Of a stretch of 64,000 nt of DNA, positions 47,405 to 60,085 are shown piece after piece. The stretch comes from Tetrapyrgos nigripes (Eukaryota > Basidiomycota > Agaricomycetes > Agaricales > Campanellaceae). Positions within the stretch are counted from its first letter, which is position 1; the number at the start of each line of letters is the position of its first letter. The notes beneath the pieces were generated by a model. The model was not told the origin of the DNA, searched no databases, and worked only from the letters and a program-made list of their open reading frames with translations. Made by a program: the position numbers and the translations under genes. The stretch lies in assembly GCA_013368315.1 (NCBI GenBank), contig JAACJM010000069.1, positions 186,001 through 250,000 of the forward strand, given 5' to 3'.

Positions 47405-50400
47405 TCATATAAACCCTCTCTGTAAATCCTTAATCACCTCCGTATTCCCCAAAATCAAAGCATGCCCCGTATCCACATGTACCACTCTCGCATCAGGAAA
47501 ACATCTCCTTACACCTAACCCTGATTCTTTCCACTTTTCCTTCTCTGTTTTGTCCTTGACGCTACCTATGGCCCCATAAGACGCAACGTATACCGTGATG
47601 GGCACCCTTGAGATCCCAGAGATATTTTTCAGCCAGTGTTCTATAGCGAAGAGACATCGTTCCCAGGTATTCTTGAACTGCGGCACGTTCGATTCCTGAT
47701 ACCCAGGCAACCCAGCAACAAAATCCCAACTCTCATCCGCATACCATTTCAGCGTCTCAGCAACCTTAACAAGAACATCAGGTGCTGGACGACCTTCCCA
47801 TGCATCTATTAATACGCCTAGAATTTGTGTACGACCCTCTCGAGCAGCCATGCCGTAGAGACCGTAGGGCATACGGGATTTGTAGGTTGAGCGGAAGGAC
47901 GGAGAGGTGATGTCAAAGTTGGGATTTGGGAATGATGGTTCCATTGGGGGTCTGTCTGGTCTGGCAGTCCCATTCCCGTTCGTTTGAACCGAGTCCGAGT
48001 CGGCGAACCCTCGCCCATCTTCGTTTAGACCACTAAACATGAAAGAAGGAGATTGGTCGATCAAATCGAATTGGATGACTTCTTCTCCGTCTTTGAGCAT
48101 CATTTCGACCATGACGAAGCCTATGAGATGTGAACCTGAATAGGCTGCTAGACGGTAGGGTCCATGGGGGCGCACTTCCTAATATACGTATTATATTGAG
48201 TATGATTAACAACAGTGAACCTGGATCACCTCACCTTAACTTTGCGATAATAAAATTCTGCATGTTCTCGTAGAGATTTGCGCGGTAGATCAGGTGTGAC
48301 TTGGAAAAGCCAGAGCGCAGAACGAAACTTTTGTTGAAAGTGAATCATTCCGTCGGCACGACCACCGGCGCCTACTCCCGAAAAAGAGAGAGAGAGAGAG
48401 CATAAGCAACCAATTCTAGATAACTAGACTCGAAAACAAGCCGTGTACTCACCGTGTATGATCATAAGCGGCGGCTCGCCCTTCCCTTTCCTAACCTGAA
48501 GTATTGTTTCCCCAGGTTGACCCATCTTGGGCCACTGATAATCTCCCTCTGGATCATCATCATCGTCACCACCATCTTCTTTCTTATGCTTCTCCTCACC
48601 AACCCCAGTCCCAGTCGCATACGCGTACGGTATATCGAGAACAAATTTGCTGAGAGCAGCAACGGAAGCATTGTCGTATACAAAATTCTCTGGAAGAGCA
48701 CGAATACTTGCAAGAGGCATTTGTTCTGATTTTGCATCTCGAAGAGCTCGGGTGATGGTGTTGCGGATGTATGTTGCGTTTAAGCTAGTCAAAGTAGGCA
48801 GGTCAATTTTTGAAATTCGCAAACCACTGCAAACGAGACTGACTTACCTATCAGCACCAACTCTAAACAAGTCATCATGCTCATGCACCTTAAACCCAAG
48901 CGCATTTTCAACGACTTTTCGTAATGAATACAGTCACAGATACGGTATCCCAGACTGTAGGAGCTTGGATATCAGGCTGAGATGACTCTTCCAACGCTTG
49001 GTATGCTTTTTCAATTTCCTCCTCGTAGGCTTTGAGAGATGATCCTCGTCTTGGAGTCGCTTTGGCCGTCAGCTCGAGGGGTTTCGAAGGGGTGGTGACG
49101 ACTATTAACTGGATATCCGAAAATATTTGAGCTTCTTTCGGTAAGCGTTCGAATGTTGACCGACTGACCTCTTTGAAAATCTTCGAGTGTTGAGGTGAGA
49201 TGTCATTGGCACGTTGAACTACGTCCCTGTAGGAGCAACTGTCAGAGATGAAACCTACATTTGCTTCTATATGAAACTGACCATATCAGATTCCGGTACT
49301 CTGCCAACTTGACAGTATCAGCCGGGTCAAACACGAGAGCATCCGACGGAGTTATGAGGACACCAGCTTGGAATTTTGCACGACCAAACATGATCGCATG
49401 GGTAATTCTTTCGTCTCTGAGGAGCAAGGATTCTAGATGGAGGTGAGGCTTGCTTCCTTTACAGTTAAATGTTGACGGCCCCTTACCGATAGGAAGTGGG
49501 TTGGTCTTTTCGCCTGTCTGGAAGAGATTAAGTGTTTGTGAGTTCGTAGAATAACGATTAACGTGAAGACGTACAGAATGCATGATTTGATCGTCTAATG
49601 GCATTGGGAGGAGGGTGAGCACTACTCCATGATGGCGTCACGACATAATAACTTACCCGCTCGGCCGTAGATTTTGAACAAGCTAGGATTCGTAGGATGA
49701 CGGACGAGTAAATCCTTAGTGTCAAACGCAGGTTGTCCGTCAATAACTGTGTCCAAAACGTTGGGAGTGTGCGTCTTGCATTTCTGAGAAATGATCATGT
49801 AGAAAGTTAGTAATGGGGTAATAAGGAGGCGAGATGCAGAAGAGGCACCTTGACGATGAGCTGCACGATATTATCCATTCCTTCAACAGGAAGAAATACT
49901 GGGTCGATTTTCGGAGAAATCTACATCCAAATGTAAGACTCTGGCTGATTTTCTGCAGATTATATGAGAGAGGGTCACACGCTGAAGTACTCCCATCCTT
50001 CCTTGAACGCTTGTTCTGTCCAACCAAAGGTGTGTGAGATAACGCAGAAGCACTTTCTGCCGAATCGCAAGGAGTGACCTACGTGACATGTTTGAAACTC
50101 CCCCTATCTCGGTCCTGATGAAGTATCGAGTCCGAAGCCTGAAAGGAAAACTAATGTGTAACACTCACAACCCGTATCCTGTCCTCAGAGTCACGCCTTT
50201 CTTCACTAGCTCATTCCCGACGGCTGGTACCAGTGGGCCTCCACCAAAGAACTGGAAGCGGAGCCAAATCAATAATCCCAGGTCGGAAAGGTAACAAAAG
50301 TACTTACAACAACCCTATACTTTGCAAGAACCTCCACCTTGACAGGATCCTTAGCCCAAGTCTGAGTGAAGATGAGCTTTGAAAACCAGACTGAAAAGCA

Positions 50401-51589
50401 GCTCCAGATGTCACTCACTTCCAGCATTGAAGGGACGGCCATCATGATGATACATTTCGTAACTAACGCGTTTTTGAAAACGTTCTCCGGCGTAGGGATG
50501 ACAGGGATATTCTTAGGTTGGAAGACACCCAGTATTACACCAACCATGGCCTTGTGAAGGATAGCTCAATTACAAGCATCTTTAGATGACAATCACACCT
50601 ACTGTTTGAGGAACGTGTATAACGCCCATCATATCTAGAGGTTGAGGCCCCCGCTAAGAATCTCTTCTCGTAAAATTGGAAAGAATACACACGGAACATT
50701 GGGGAGCCGGCAGCAGATGTGACTTGGCCGCAATAATCGGTCTCGCCGTAATCTTGAATCTTGTCAGCAAACACGAGTCTAGCGCAACGCCAGCTTTACT
50801 CACATGGTTCGATCCCATGAGCCAAGAAGTTACGATGTGATATCTTTATGGGTTTGGGAAAGGAAGTCGATCCTGGGGGGAAGGGTGAATTTGCTGCCAA
50901 TGCGCTGACATGCCAAAGACATGCGCACCAGAAGAATGTAGGATAAAGGCAGTATCATCCAATTCAATTTTCCGGGAGCTCGTAGAGGACTTGAAATCCT
51001 TTTGCGTAGGCTTGTAGAAATCGTCAAAGACTGGGGTAGGTAGAATTTGGATGTCATGTCCTTCTCCAAGTTGGTGACACGCGTTCTGAGCCAAACTCTG
51101 CATAGCGTTGTCGAGATTGGCAAAAACATAAACCGCGTTTGTAACTTTCAAGAGGTGCGCAACCGCAGTCTCTGAGTTTCGCGTTGATAATGGAAAGGGA
51201 ACGAAGCCGGCATGCATGATGCCCATCAGCAGCGTATAATAAGTGATGGAGTCTACAGGCCCAGGACGTGTCAGTATCAGAGTAATATCGAGGGAATTAG
51301 TGTACTAACCCAGCGTTGCCAAGATTGCAATGACTGGGGGAGGCTGTGAGTCGATATGGTCGTTCTTGACTAATGTTTGTACGAATCCCTGAGCAACATG
51401 GAACGCTTGAACTGCTTCACCCCAGTATATCGTCTGTGCAATCTCATCATCAGTCATATATCGAAATAAGGGATGGTTTGGGCTATGTTCTGCATTGAAA
51501 TCATGAACCTCGAGCAGATTGAGAGAAAAGTCGGGAGGAGGGGGTTTGAAAGTTTGGGATTGCGTTCCTTGCTGAGTACGGAAGACCAT
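47405..51589 (-). pseudogene. NRPS-like A-T-TE gene, copy 3 (one frameshift)
   Basis: Same exon layout as copy 2. A domain is open: HSSG joined to STSFPKPIKIS, LTEIGGVSNM, GRADDQIMHSTGEKTNPLPI. At about 48914-48921 one extra base (cgacttttcgtaat against cgacttctgtaat in copies 1 and 2) shifts the frame after TVFITK and gives a stop at once, upstream of the carrier serine in GADS. The TE part after it is intact and even retains YSGSH and VVHVDTGH. Unlike copies 1 and 2 it has a normal GT donor after VQLIVK. A truncated A-only protein, a sequencing error, or a recent pseudogene are possible. Confidence 0.75.
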
Positions 51590-51837
51590 CTTGAGGGAAG
51601 AACAAGGAGAAGATACTCGGCCAGTCCATACCGGTGTATTAATAGTGGTATTGATACGTGCTAAGTCCTAGTGGTTCTCCGACATCGCACTGGGTTAGAG
51701 GAGCGTCCACATGAGTGTAAGCGTTCCTAGAGAACATCTAGAAGCATCAGTGATGTTATTATATGACAGCACACTCTGACAGTCTCTGAGCTGAAGTTTT
51801 TGCAGTTGCTGGACCAGGGTAGTAGAGTAGTGGTCAA

Positions 51838-51955
51838 CTTCACGGTCACCTGCTATCGCATGTAAGCAATTCCAGTCCTTCTGTTATTATTAAGGCCATG
51901 AGGCACTATCGCTTCTCTCACCTCTACTATCTTCACTATGGACGCTAGTGTTGCG
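51838..51955 (+). pseudogene. 5' fragment of the cytidylyltransferase-like gene (by copy 3)
   Basis: Upstream sequence (cacggtcacctgctatcgca) and leader up to ATGGACGC at 51938 match the promoter and start of the gene at 22887. Homology stops within the first few codons. The divergent arrangement with the NRPS-like gene is kept, and start-to-start spacing (about 350 bp) is like that at copy 2. Confidence 0.8.
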
Positions 51956-52172
51956 GAAGTAATTCTCAGCGACCTTTTTACCGGTAAATTACGGTAAATT
52001 ACAATGTGCATGATATACTATCACGATGTTCAGCATTGCAGATTCTCGGACTCGTACTTGCCACCGTCGGGGGCCCACACCAAACTAGTTGGTACGTGTA
52101 TAAGAGCAACGAATTGACAATATTCCAAGTAGTTTACTTTTTGAGACCCATCTGGGTCTGTCCGCTAATTAA

Positions 52173-54989
52173 TCACACAAATGCCTGCGCCTGCAACGAC
52201 CAGATCTTGGCATACTCCCCATTCTTCTCTAGAAGATCGCTATGAGATCCTTCTTCAAGGATAGCCGAATCGTCCATGTATCTGCCAGCGCAATGTCATA
52301 CAAGCCCGAGTGAGTCTCCTACCGTGACCAAGCAAATATAAGAGGCTCACAAAATAAGATCTGCGTGTTTCGTCAAATTACCGAAACGGTGGGAGGAGAA
52401 TATCATTGTCTTTTGGCCACGTAGGTTTCGGAGGCGCTCAAAGAGATCTGTGGACGAGATACAGCACCATGTCATGATCAGCTCGCATCCGACAGATAGC
52501 AATGTCACTTTAACACGCACCATGCTCTGCTGCCGGATCCAGACTCGCAGATGGTTCATCGAACAGCAGTAGTCCAATTGCTGACTGAGACTCTATCAAC
52601 GACCTCATGAATGTCCTGGACCTAACCAAAGACCGTTCATTAGCCAATGACCACGGATGATAGAAGAAAGAGTATCTGAACACTCACAAAGCAATCCTCT
52701 GTAACTGTCCTCCACTCAATCCCAGCGCTTCTGCTCCTCCTCCCCTTCCACTTTGAATCATGTCTCTCACTCCATTGTATTTGATTTCCCTACCAAAGAG
52801 TGCTTTCGTGCCCTCCGGTAAACCCGAGTAAACGTCTTTCACAGGTCGGTCCAGGTATGTATCATATCCTTCGGGAAGCTTCGAGATGAAGTCGTGTGCA
52901 CCACCTAGTTTGGCTGCTTCTATAACGTCGTCTAGATTGGGGGAATGAGCTGTAGAAGGATCACCGAGAGCAATATTTTGTTTAATCTTTGATAGAAAGA
53001 AGTCAGGATGGCTTGGCGTGAAAGTAAATAGCAAACTCTGACTTACGGATAGAGGGAAGAGAGTATAGTCTTGGAAAAGTACGGCTGTAGCCTTTCTCAG
53101 ATCCTCCAGCTTTAGCGTACGGATGTCCCGTCCATCGACAAAAATTTGTCCCTCGTCGACATCGTACAATCTCATGACAAGTTTCAGGATTGTTGATTTA
53201 CCTGAACCATTTGTGCCAACGATTACCTGTGTACGGGAGACCGAGAATAAGGGAATCGAAAGAAGACGAAGGAAACGGAAGCAAGACCCACACACAACTG
53301 TCCACGTAAGATTCTGAATGATGCATTCCGCAGCGCGTATGATGCTGCGCCTGGGTACTTGAAAGACACATTTCTGTTATCATGAACACCAGTTGTATAA
53401 AGTCAAATCTATCTTCTCAAATCAGAGAAAACACACCTAAACTCCAATTCCACGCCCGACAGCTCCATCTCTTTCTGATTCTCAGGAAAGGGTAGAGCCC
53501 TTTTGCGACACAAAAGAATGAACTTCTACGAGATATCAAGTATTTATGAACAACGTACCCATCTTTGACCCGATTTTCAACTCCGAGAATCTCGTAGAAC
53601 CGTCTCACATCGGCCCATTGGCTGGCAATACTACCTCCATGTTGAAACAGATGCAGAAGGCGGTGGCTGAAACTACTTGTGGTTGAGGTGATGAGTGACA
53701 ATGACGCAAGTGAAAGAGGGACGGATGAAGGTTGCTGCACAGCTCGTAGAGCAAAGACTACCTATCAACGAAACCCTGGGCCTTAGTTCCCTGAGTTACT
53801 TCTAAAGACGAAAATACTGACCTGAGGCAACTCGCTCCAGATCTGACTCACGAAAGGGGAGATCGCCAGTTGATGGCGTTGCCTCAGGGAGTTGAGTGAA
53901 GGAGAGAAGCCAATAGCAGCTTCCCCAAGGGTTGCTGAGCATCTCCCATATTCTAAAGATGGAGTTGATGAGCTTCGAGACCGTTTGGGGATGTGGTGGG
54001 CAGATTGAAACCTGTGTGCATATATTTTCCCATATTGCCAGCAACGATCTCCTTTCGATGTTGGTCGGAGTTGATAGCCCGATTGATCCCCTCCATGCGC
54101 AAGTAGTCATCGTTCTTGGTGGTCGCTGCGTAAACTGAGTGAAATGGACATGTCAGAAAAATCCTACGGAAGTTCGGCGCAACTCACCCTCTGACCGTAT
54201 CCTACTTTGGCTCCTTCCCCAATGCTGAAATATCGAATGTCCGAAGGATATCAAGGCCAAAAGAGGCCCATCGGGTTGATCTCTCAACACAGACAGAAGA
54301 ACTCCCAGCTGAGAAGCTAGTTGCGTCCCTGACGTTGCAAGGTTTACCGTCCTCATTACAGTATTCATCGCCATGTCACCCCCCACGTTCATCCCAAAAG
54401 CACTCTGCCTCTGTCTCTGCAATGATGGGTCGGAGAAAGTGGGCACATCCAACCGAGCCAGACACTGCAACTTCTTATGCGAATAAAACTGGCCAACACG
54501 AAAACTGAGAGGACGCCAGATAATGGATTTTATATGGCCGAGTATGGTAGAAATGACAGAACAAGAGAATTTGCCAATAGAGACGTGTATGAGGAGAGAG
54601 GTATCCACCTTCCGCTCATCGATGGCGGTTTGGATAACCTTCAAGAGCTGGGATTTGTACCACAGGGTCATGGCAGGGATTAGACTGGACACCAGACTAA
54701 GGAAGACATACATTCCCAGCAACCACCAGCATCCTTCGACCTCTGTGAGGATGTCTGTGAGCATCCTCCAGACGAAAGGTGCATTTCGAGATAGTTCCAA
54801 GAATGGCTCGACATCAAATCTTGACGACAGCAAGCTATAGAAGGGGAGCCTGGAGAGCTCAGGGACTATTTCTTCATAGAGGTCCCATATGCCGATTTGG
54901 GTGTACCTGACGTTGGACGAGTCTGAGATGTCAAAGACACCCTTTCGATCCGGATTAATGGCACCCCTGCGACGTGCGGCTACAAACAT
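52173..54989 (-). CDS. Half-size ABC transporter, copy 2
   Basis: Paralogue of the transporter at 34952 with the same exon structure. All ATPase motifs are kept: GTNGSGKST, LSGGQLQRIAL, LLLFDEPSASLD, SSHRF. The glycine run before the signature is one residue longer (GRGGGAEAL). The N terminus differs slightly (MFVAARRRGAINPDRKG). I found no frameshift in the junctions I checked. It lies upstream of NRPS-like copy 3 on the same strand, so order is transporter then synthetase, opposite to copy 2 of the synthetase. Upstream sequence is also homologous for over 150 bp. Confidence 0.86.
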
Positions 54990-56340
54990 GGTCAACTCAA
55001 GCTCGGTGAAGTAGCGAAAGAGAGATGGAAGGAGGTGGAGTGACGGATACAAGAAGCACTGTCAGATATGACTTAACTGCGGCACCGGTGCTATTTGGGT
55101 ACTATGATGAATCAATGCGCGGGAATACGCAACACTTACTTTTTGAGTTCTGGAGCGCAGAGCGCTTCAACAGACGTCACAGGAGCGTCAGGCGTAGGGA
55201 GCAGGTGAAAGACAGCAAGATGCCCACCTTTACAACGCCAAATAAGAGGAAAGCATGGACAGAATCGATGCAAGACGAAAATACGGGTCAAACGAAGAGA
55301 TTTGCAGTACACATTGACAAGCTGTCGATGACGTCAATTATACTTCGTTGTCGGTGAATACTTGCATTACCGGGATAAGAATCATCTTCACAAAGTATCA
55401 GCACTCAGGAGAACAGCAGTGCTTCAGGATGTCTTCTACGCATCTAGTATGAAAGTAAGCCTCCTGCTTAGCACACAGAGCCCAAGAGCCTACGCATTCA
55501 ACCGGCGTCTTGATAACATTTTCAGTGCTTATGCCTTTCTGTGCTGCTAGCCTGAGTGATTGATCTCGCCAACACTGTCAGACAGACGATTCGCACTCGT
55601 AAACATCGATTATATTGGACACATTATCTTGCAGGCAGAGATAATCTTTCGAAATTCCTCAGCACATAGAGTACAAAAGACGAATCACTGCACGCACCAC
55701 TCAGCCGTTGCCGGTCTTTTTTTCGACAAGTTGCAACCCAATGGACGCCTATGCATCCTATGATTTGACAGATAACTTGTCATGAGCAAATACACGCAGG
55801 AGGAGGAGGAGGAGTAACTTGATATGAGAGTCAAGGTCACGATAGACAGAAACGCGTCAACAACGGTCACGTTTAAATTACCGGTACCGTCGCTTTTTTT
55901 GAACTTGTCAATTGCACGTCCAAATCACTGGACTCTCACAGCCTCAAGCTCTGCCAATCTTGCGTCGTCATCCTGCGTCAACAGTAGTCTTTCTAGGACC
56001 CAGACACACAGATATGACGATCACTAGAAGTGATACTAAGTAGTCCTCCGGACGCGCCGCTGAAACTTTCAACTCAGTTGTCACCGTGATTCATGCAGTC
56101 AACTCTTCCCTGTCGAGCTTAATGGTCCTGCCTGGTCACCGGACAACCCACTAATTAGGGATCTGCAGACGTACATAGCTTGAGTGTACTCCAGAATCAT
56201 CGGGCCGGAAGATACAACTACGATGATCAATGCTAGTAGGTGATTGTGGCGTCAGACTGTCCAATGACTCCAATTTTGTTCAATCCGACAGGTTCAGGGG
56301 TGTTCAAGTATACGGGCAAGTCATCACGGCGCTATCCTAC
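54990..56340. other. Upstream region of ABC transporter 2 and spacer
   Basis: 54990-55220 is homologous to the upstream region of transporter 1. Beyond that no gene is recognised. A GGA microsatellite lies at 55798-55815. Confidence 0.5.
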
Positions 56341-56347
56341 CAGTCGA

Positions 56348-56646
56348 AAGCTTCCCAGATGTGGACTTGTTCCTCCTTCTAACCGAAGAGGGATTTCCCC
56401 CACTCAACCATTCGTTCGGTCGTCCTGAGTTCATCTACCCAGGCCCTACTAAAGAGGCTGACATATTGGTGGAGTGGACTGGTGCTACATAGCAAAAAGC
56501 TTCCCAGATGTGGACTTGTCCCTTCTTGAAACCGAAGAGGGATCTTCCCACTCAACCATTCGTTCGGCCGTACTGAGTTCATCTACCCAGGCCCTACTAC
56601 TAAAAAGGCTGAGATATTAGTGGAGTGGACTTGCGCTACATAGCAA
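56348..56646. repeat. Two-copy tandem repeat, 148-bp period
   Basis: 56348-56495 and 56496-56646 are near-identical direct copies starting aaagcttcccagatgtggac and ending gctacatagcaa, with a few substitutions and small indels. No coding role is evident. Confidence 0.85.
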
Positions 56647-57756
56647 CACAAATCCATTCTCCACACAAATATCGTGCGTGTACATACCTTTATCAGGACC
56701 ACTGCCCTGATCAGCTATGGGTCAGTGTCTACAGCAGTCTAATTGGCCAGGTCGCCAGCTGGGGCTATTTTTTCTCAAGATCACATTTTGAAATCTCGAC
56801 GTCCCCCTCTCAGCATCTTGCCCCGCGACGGAGGAGGAGGAGGAGCAGTGTATTACCGGAACGAACTACCGGACGTGATACTCGGTATGTATTTTTCTTT
56901 TGTTCTTTTGGTCCGGTTTATAATGTTTATAATGTTATTTTCAATTTTGAAGGAACGCCGACTACTTACTGCACCCGTCCCCTGTGGCGGTAGATGGAGG
57001 CGCTCTAAAAAGTACTCCCCGACGATCACACAAAAGTAATGTTGGACCAAGACAACGGCCCTGAGCCTTCAGAAGTTCAGTCTATCTCCTTCTATCTCTG
57101 ACTCTCAGTGGCCCAGACTAAAAATACCGGTCCTGACGGGTCAGGCAATTTCAAGAATGACCGGGACGATTTTGAATATCCATAATTCCAGACCGTCGGG
57201 CAACTTGGGAAATCGGGCAATAATACGCATTATTGCGAGCACTTCGGAGCTGAATTAGAACAAAGGGACAAGTAGGAATTGTTTTACTGAATCATCTGAT
57301 AGTACTACAGTTATTTCTATGGGATTTGTACATGGGATTTGTCGAGAACGTTAAGTATGGGAATTTTCTATGCCGGCGCCATTGTAAGTAAGGATGAAAC
57401 GTCTATCTACACTCAAAACACGGCGTGAGTACGACCGGCTGCAGGGCGCCCAGCTGCAGATAAATACAATCCATAGCTGGGGGTTCGGGGTCGGTGTCAA
57501 GTGGGTGGCAGACTTCGCCGACAGATAGCGCGTTTGTGTCAGTGCTCATGAATTGCTACCAGGGGCATTGTAAGACATATACAAGGGATAGCAGGAATCC
57601 CGGACGAATCACAAGAACGTGCCATAATTTTATTATTTTAGTGAGGTTTTGTTTTGTTTTTTGCTCTTAATTATCCGAGCCAACGGGAGGGCGCGCCGTA
57701 GCGAAACATTGCAGCATCGGTCTACCAGGGTCTACCGTATACACCCTTATATACCC
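56647..57756. other. Gene-free spacer
   Basis: No gene recognised. Near 57720-57765 there are short direct repeats of tatacaccctta type. No transposon ends found. Confidence 0.4.
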
Positions 57757-58314
57757 TTATACACCTCGGTATGACGAAAACGGACGGACCAACGGGCCAA
57801 GCCTGACGTCAGAGTTCGGGGTTGTTCCTGATGCGAGCGCATCAATACATGAGGCTACAATTCCCAAAAAGGAAGATTTAGGCGTTAGATCATCAGCATG
57901 CTCAGGATCAGGCCTATATGTGAATGTATTACTCCGGAACACACGGACTGTCTTATCAAGCTTATGAGGTTTCCAAGGATCATGATGCTCTAATATCATT
58001 GGTGGGCTATCAACCCAGACTCCAGCACGGGGTCGATTGTGGCTCAGGAAGGACCTTCGACCAACTCCGGTCGTAAAGGACTTGGTTGAGTTGGTTCCCT
58101 GGCGGGACTGGCCAGACCGCCGATTTCCACTGACAAGATCCGACCGTGTAGAACTTTTTGCATTTTCACTCAGAAAAGACCGACTTGCTAGAGTAAGATG
58201 TTGCAACAAGGTAGTAATATTTGATTGCACAAGTCTTCGAGAGATGTACAAGGAAGGACAAGTACATACATGTTCTGTATGTCGTGGGCAATGAGGGGAA
58301 GAGAGAACGTCCAA
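57757..58314 (-). CDS. Hypothetical protein, 185 aa, single ORF
   Basis: An uninterrupted minus-strand frame that begins MDVLSSPHCPRH and has a His/Cys-rich start (HCPRHTEHVCTC) followed by a Ser/Arg-rich middle. No family recognised. The Cys/His cluster could be a metal site or chance. It lies in repeat-rich sequence with no intron, so it may be a transposon remnant or not a gene at all. Confidence 0.25.
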   Translation of the reverse strand: MDVLSSPHCPRHTEHVCTCPSLYISRRLVQSNITTLLQHLTLASRSFLSENAKSSTRSDLVSGNRRSGQSRQGTNSTKSFTTGVGRRSFLSHNRPRAGVWVDSPPMILEHHDPWKPHKLDKTVRVFRSNTFTYRPDPEHADDLTPKSSFLGIVASCIDALASGTTPNSDVRLGPLVRPFSSYRGV

Positions 58315-58883
58315 TGAACCGACCCCAACATCTTCAAGATGTCAAATGTGGGGTGGAGTAAGTAAGTACAGTATATGCAAAAGATAATAATATCAACTTA
58401 TGCACAAGAAGAACAAGAAGTCAAACGAGTGTGGAGGTATAGGATGGATAATACTTAGAGTATAATAGAGGATAGAGTATAAAGATTGACTAATAGGGTA
58501 GAATGGAGTGGAGTTTAGGCTGTACTAATGATAGTGTGAGGGGGTGATGATACAAGAAATAAAGAGATGCATTGATTAGCGGATGATAGAACAGGCGCGG
58601 TTGAAGGACGTTCAGAACGATGACAGCAAGGAGAGAAAAAGGAATGAGCGCAATGACTGATACAAATTACAATAGCACGGCGAAGACCAAAAAATGAAAA
58701 CGAAATGGCCGTAGACAAGTATCGGTAGGGGTCGGCGAGAAAGATGATGGTCAAAAAATGAAAGAGGTACATGTTAATACAATGAACGATGAGAAGTTGA
58801 CACAATGAAAGATGGACAAGAAATGTAAAATGATGCGAGGATTGAGCGGAGACGGTGATAAATCGAAAGCGGGAATGAGGTGG
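58315..58883. other. Spacer / 3' region
   Basis: A-rich sequence downstream of the serine-rich gene, probably including its 3' UTR. Nothing recognised. Confidence 0.4.
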
Positions 58884-60085
58884 TTATGATAAAGAAATTT
58901 CGATGAAACTCCTCCAGCCTCTTTCCTCGTCGTTCTCCTTGGAAGCGCTGTTGTCAGCCTTTAGGTCGATGAAACTAGTCAGCGGAAACATCGTGACGGT
59001 TCGGCTACGGCGTCTTCGAGGAGGTGAAGGGGTGGTCTTTGGCTTGGAAGAAGCCAAAGCTTGAGAAGAATAGGAGATGGACTGGGAGAAAGCTCGGGAG
59101 CGGTTAGAGCGGATACTCCGTGTACGGCGTTGCACAGGAGAACGGCTGACAATCACGTCTTCGTCGTCATCAAGAGGAGAGCCGTAAACGCTGGTCCGAC
59201 ATGACATGGAAGCAAAGTCGATGGGAAGGTCAACAAAGTCATCGTCGCAGTCTCCGCCAAAGCCAAACTCGTCGTCCCCATCATCTTCATCATCAGACAA
59301 GTCCAAGAAACCTTTCCTGGATCCCACGCTGAACCCTTTTTTGTAAGGAAGAGCAGCCGGGTAGCGTCCCTCGAGACGAGCCAATGCATCAGAGCGCCTA
59401 GTGCGCTTGTACCGTGTCGAGACAGATGACGAACTTTTCCAAGTGGCAAAGGAGTTTTGTCGTCGAGGGACCGGTGCGACAATGGTAGGAAGAGTAGAAG
59501 GACCTGGCACTGGAGCAATAACATGTATTTTTGATTTAGATGGACTTGGTGACGAAGGAGGGAACTGGAAAGCAGGAGAAGGAGGCAAGGCAGCGGGAGT
59601 GTTTGTGATTGTGATTGTGGCGAGAAGCGGAGATGGAAGATCAGGAAGTGTTGTTGAAGGCACCGGTTTAGCTGATGGAATGTTGCGAAGACTGTCGCGA
59701 GAAGACCGCACACGACGCAGTGCTGGACTGCGACTGATTGTAGGTAGTTAGGAGATCAGATCCAAAGCGCAGATGATGAAATTATGAAGGACATACTCGA
59801 ATTCTGCAAACGTGAAAGAGCCAGTGCTACTGGAATTCCTGTAGAACTGGTAAGAACGCGAACAAGGACGATATGGAAAAGAGAGACACACCTGATAACA
59901 GACTTCATGGACTGACTCTCTGCGAGGTCAAGGGACAGAAAAGACCTGTCTTGGACCTCGAGAGTTTTGGTGGAAGGGCGCTTGAGCGAGTCGGTTGGCA
60001 GACTGCCACGGCGACGGAAATCATCTGAGGAAGACTGGAGACCAGACATGAAGAAGGCGCTATAGGGAGATGCTGAGCGGAACAT
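58884..60085 (-). CDS. Serine-rich protein of unknown function
   Basis: Three exons (60085-59892, 59838-59797, 59733-58884) give 361 aa in one frame; the 42-bp middle exon gives RNSSSTGSFTFAEF. The protein starts MFRSASPYSAFF and is rich in Ser, Pro and Arg. It has an acidic block (DLSDDEDDGDDEFGFGGD) and a basic serine-arginine stretch (RRTRSIRSNRSRAF) with potential SP phosphorylation sites. No catalytic domain is visible, and the composition suggests a disordered regulatory protein. A continuous 275-codon last exon and in-frame splicing support a real gene. Confidence 0.6.
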
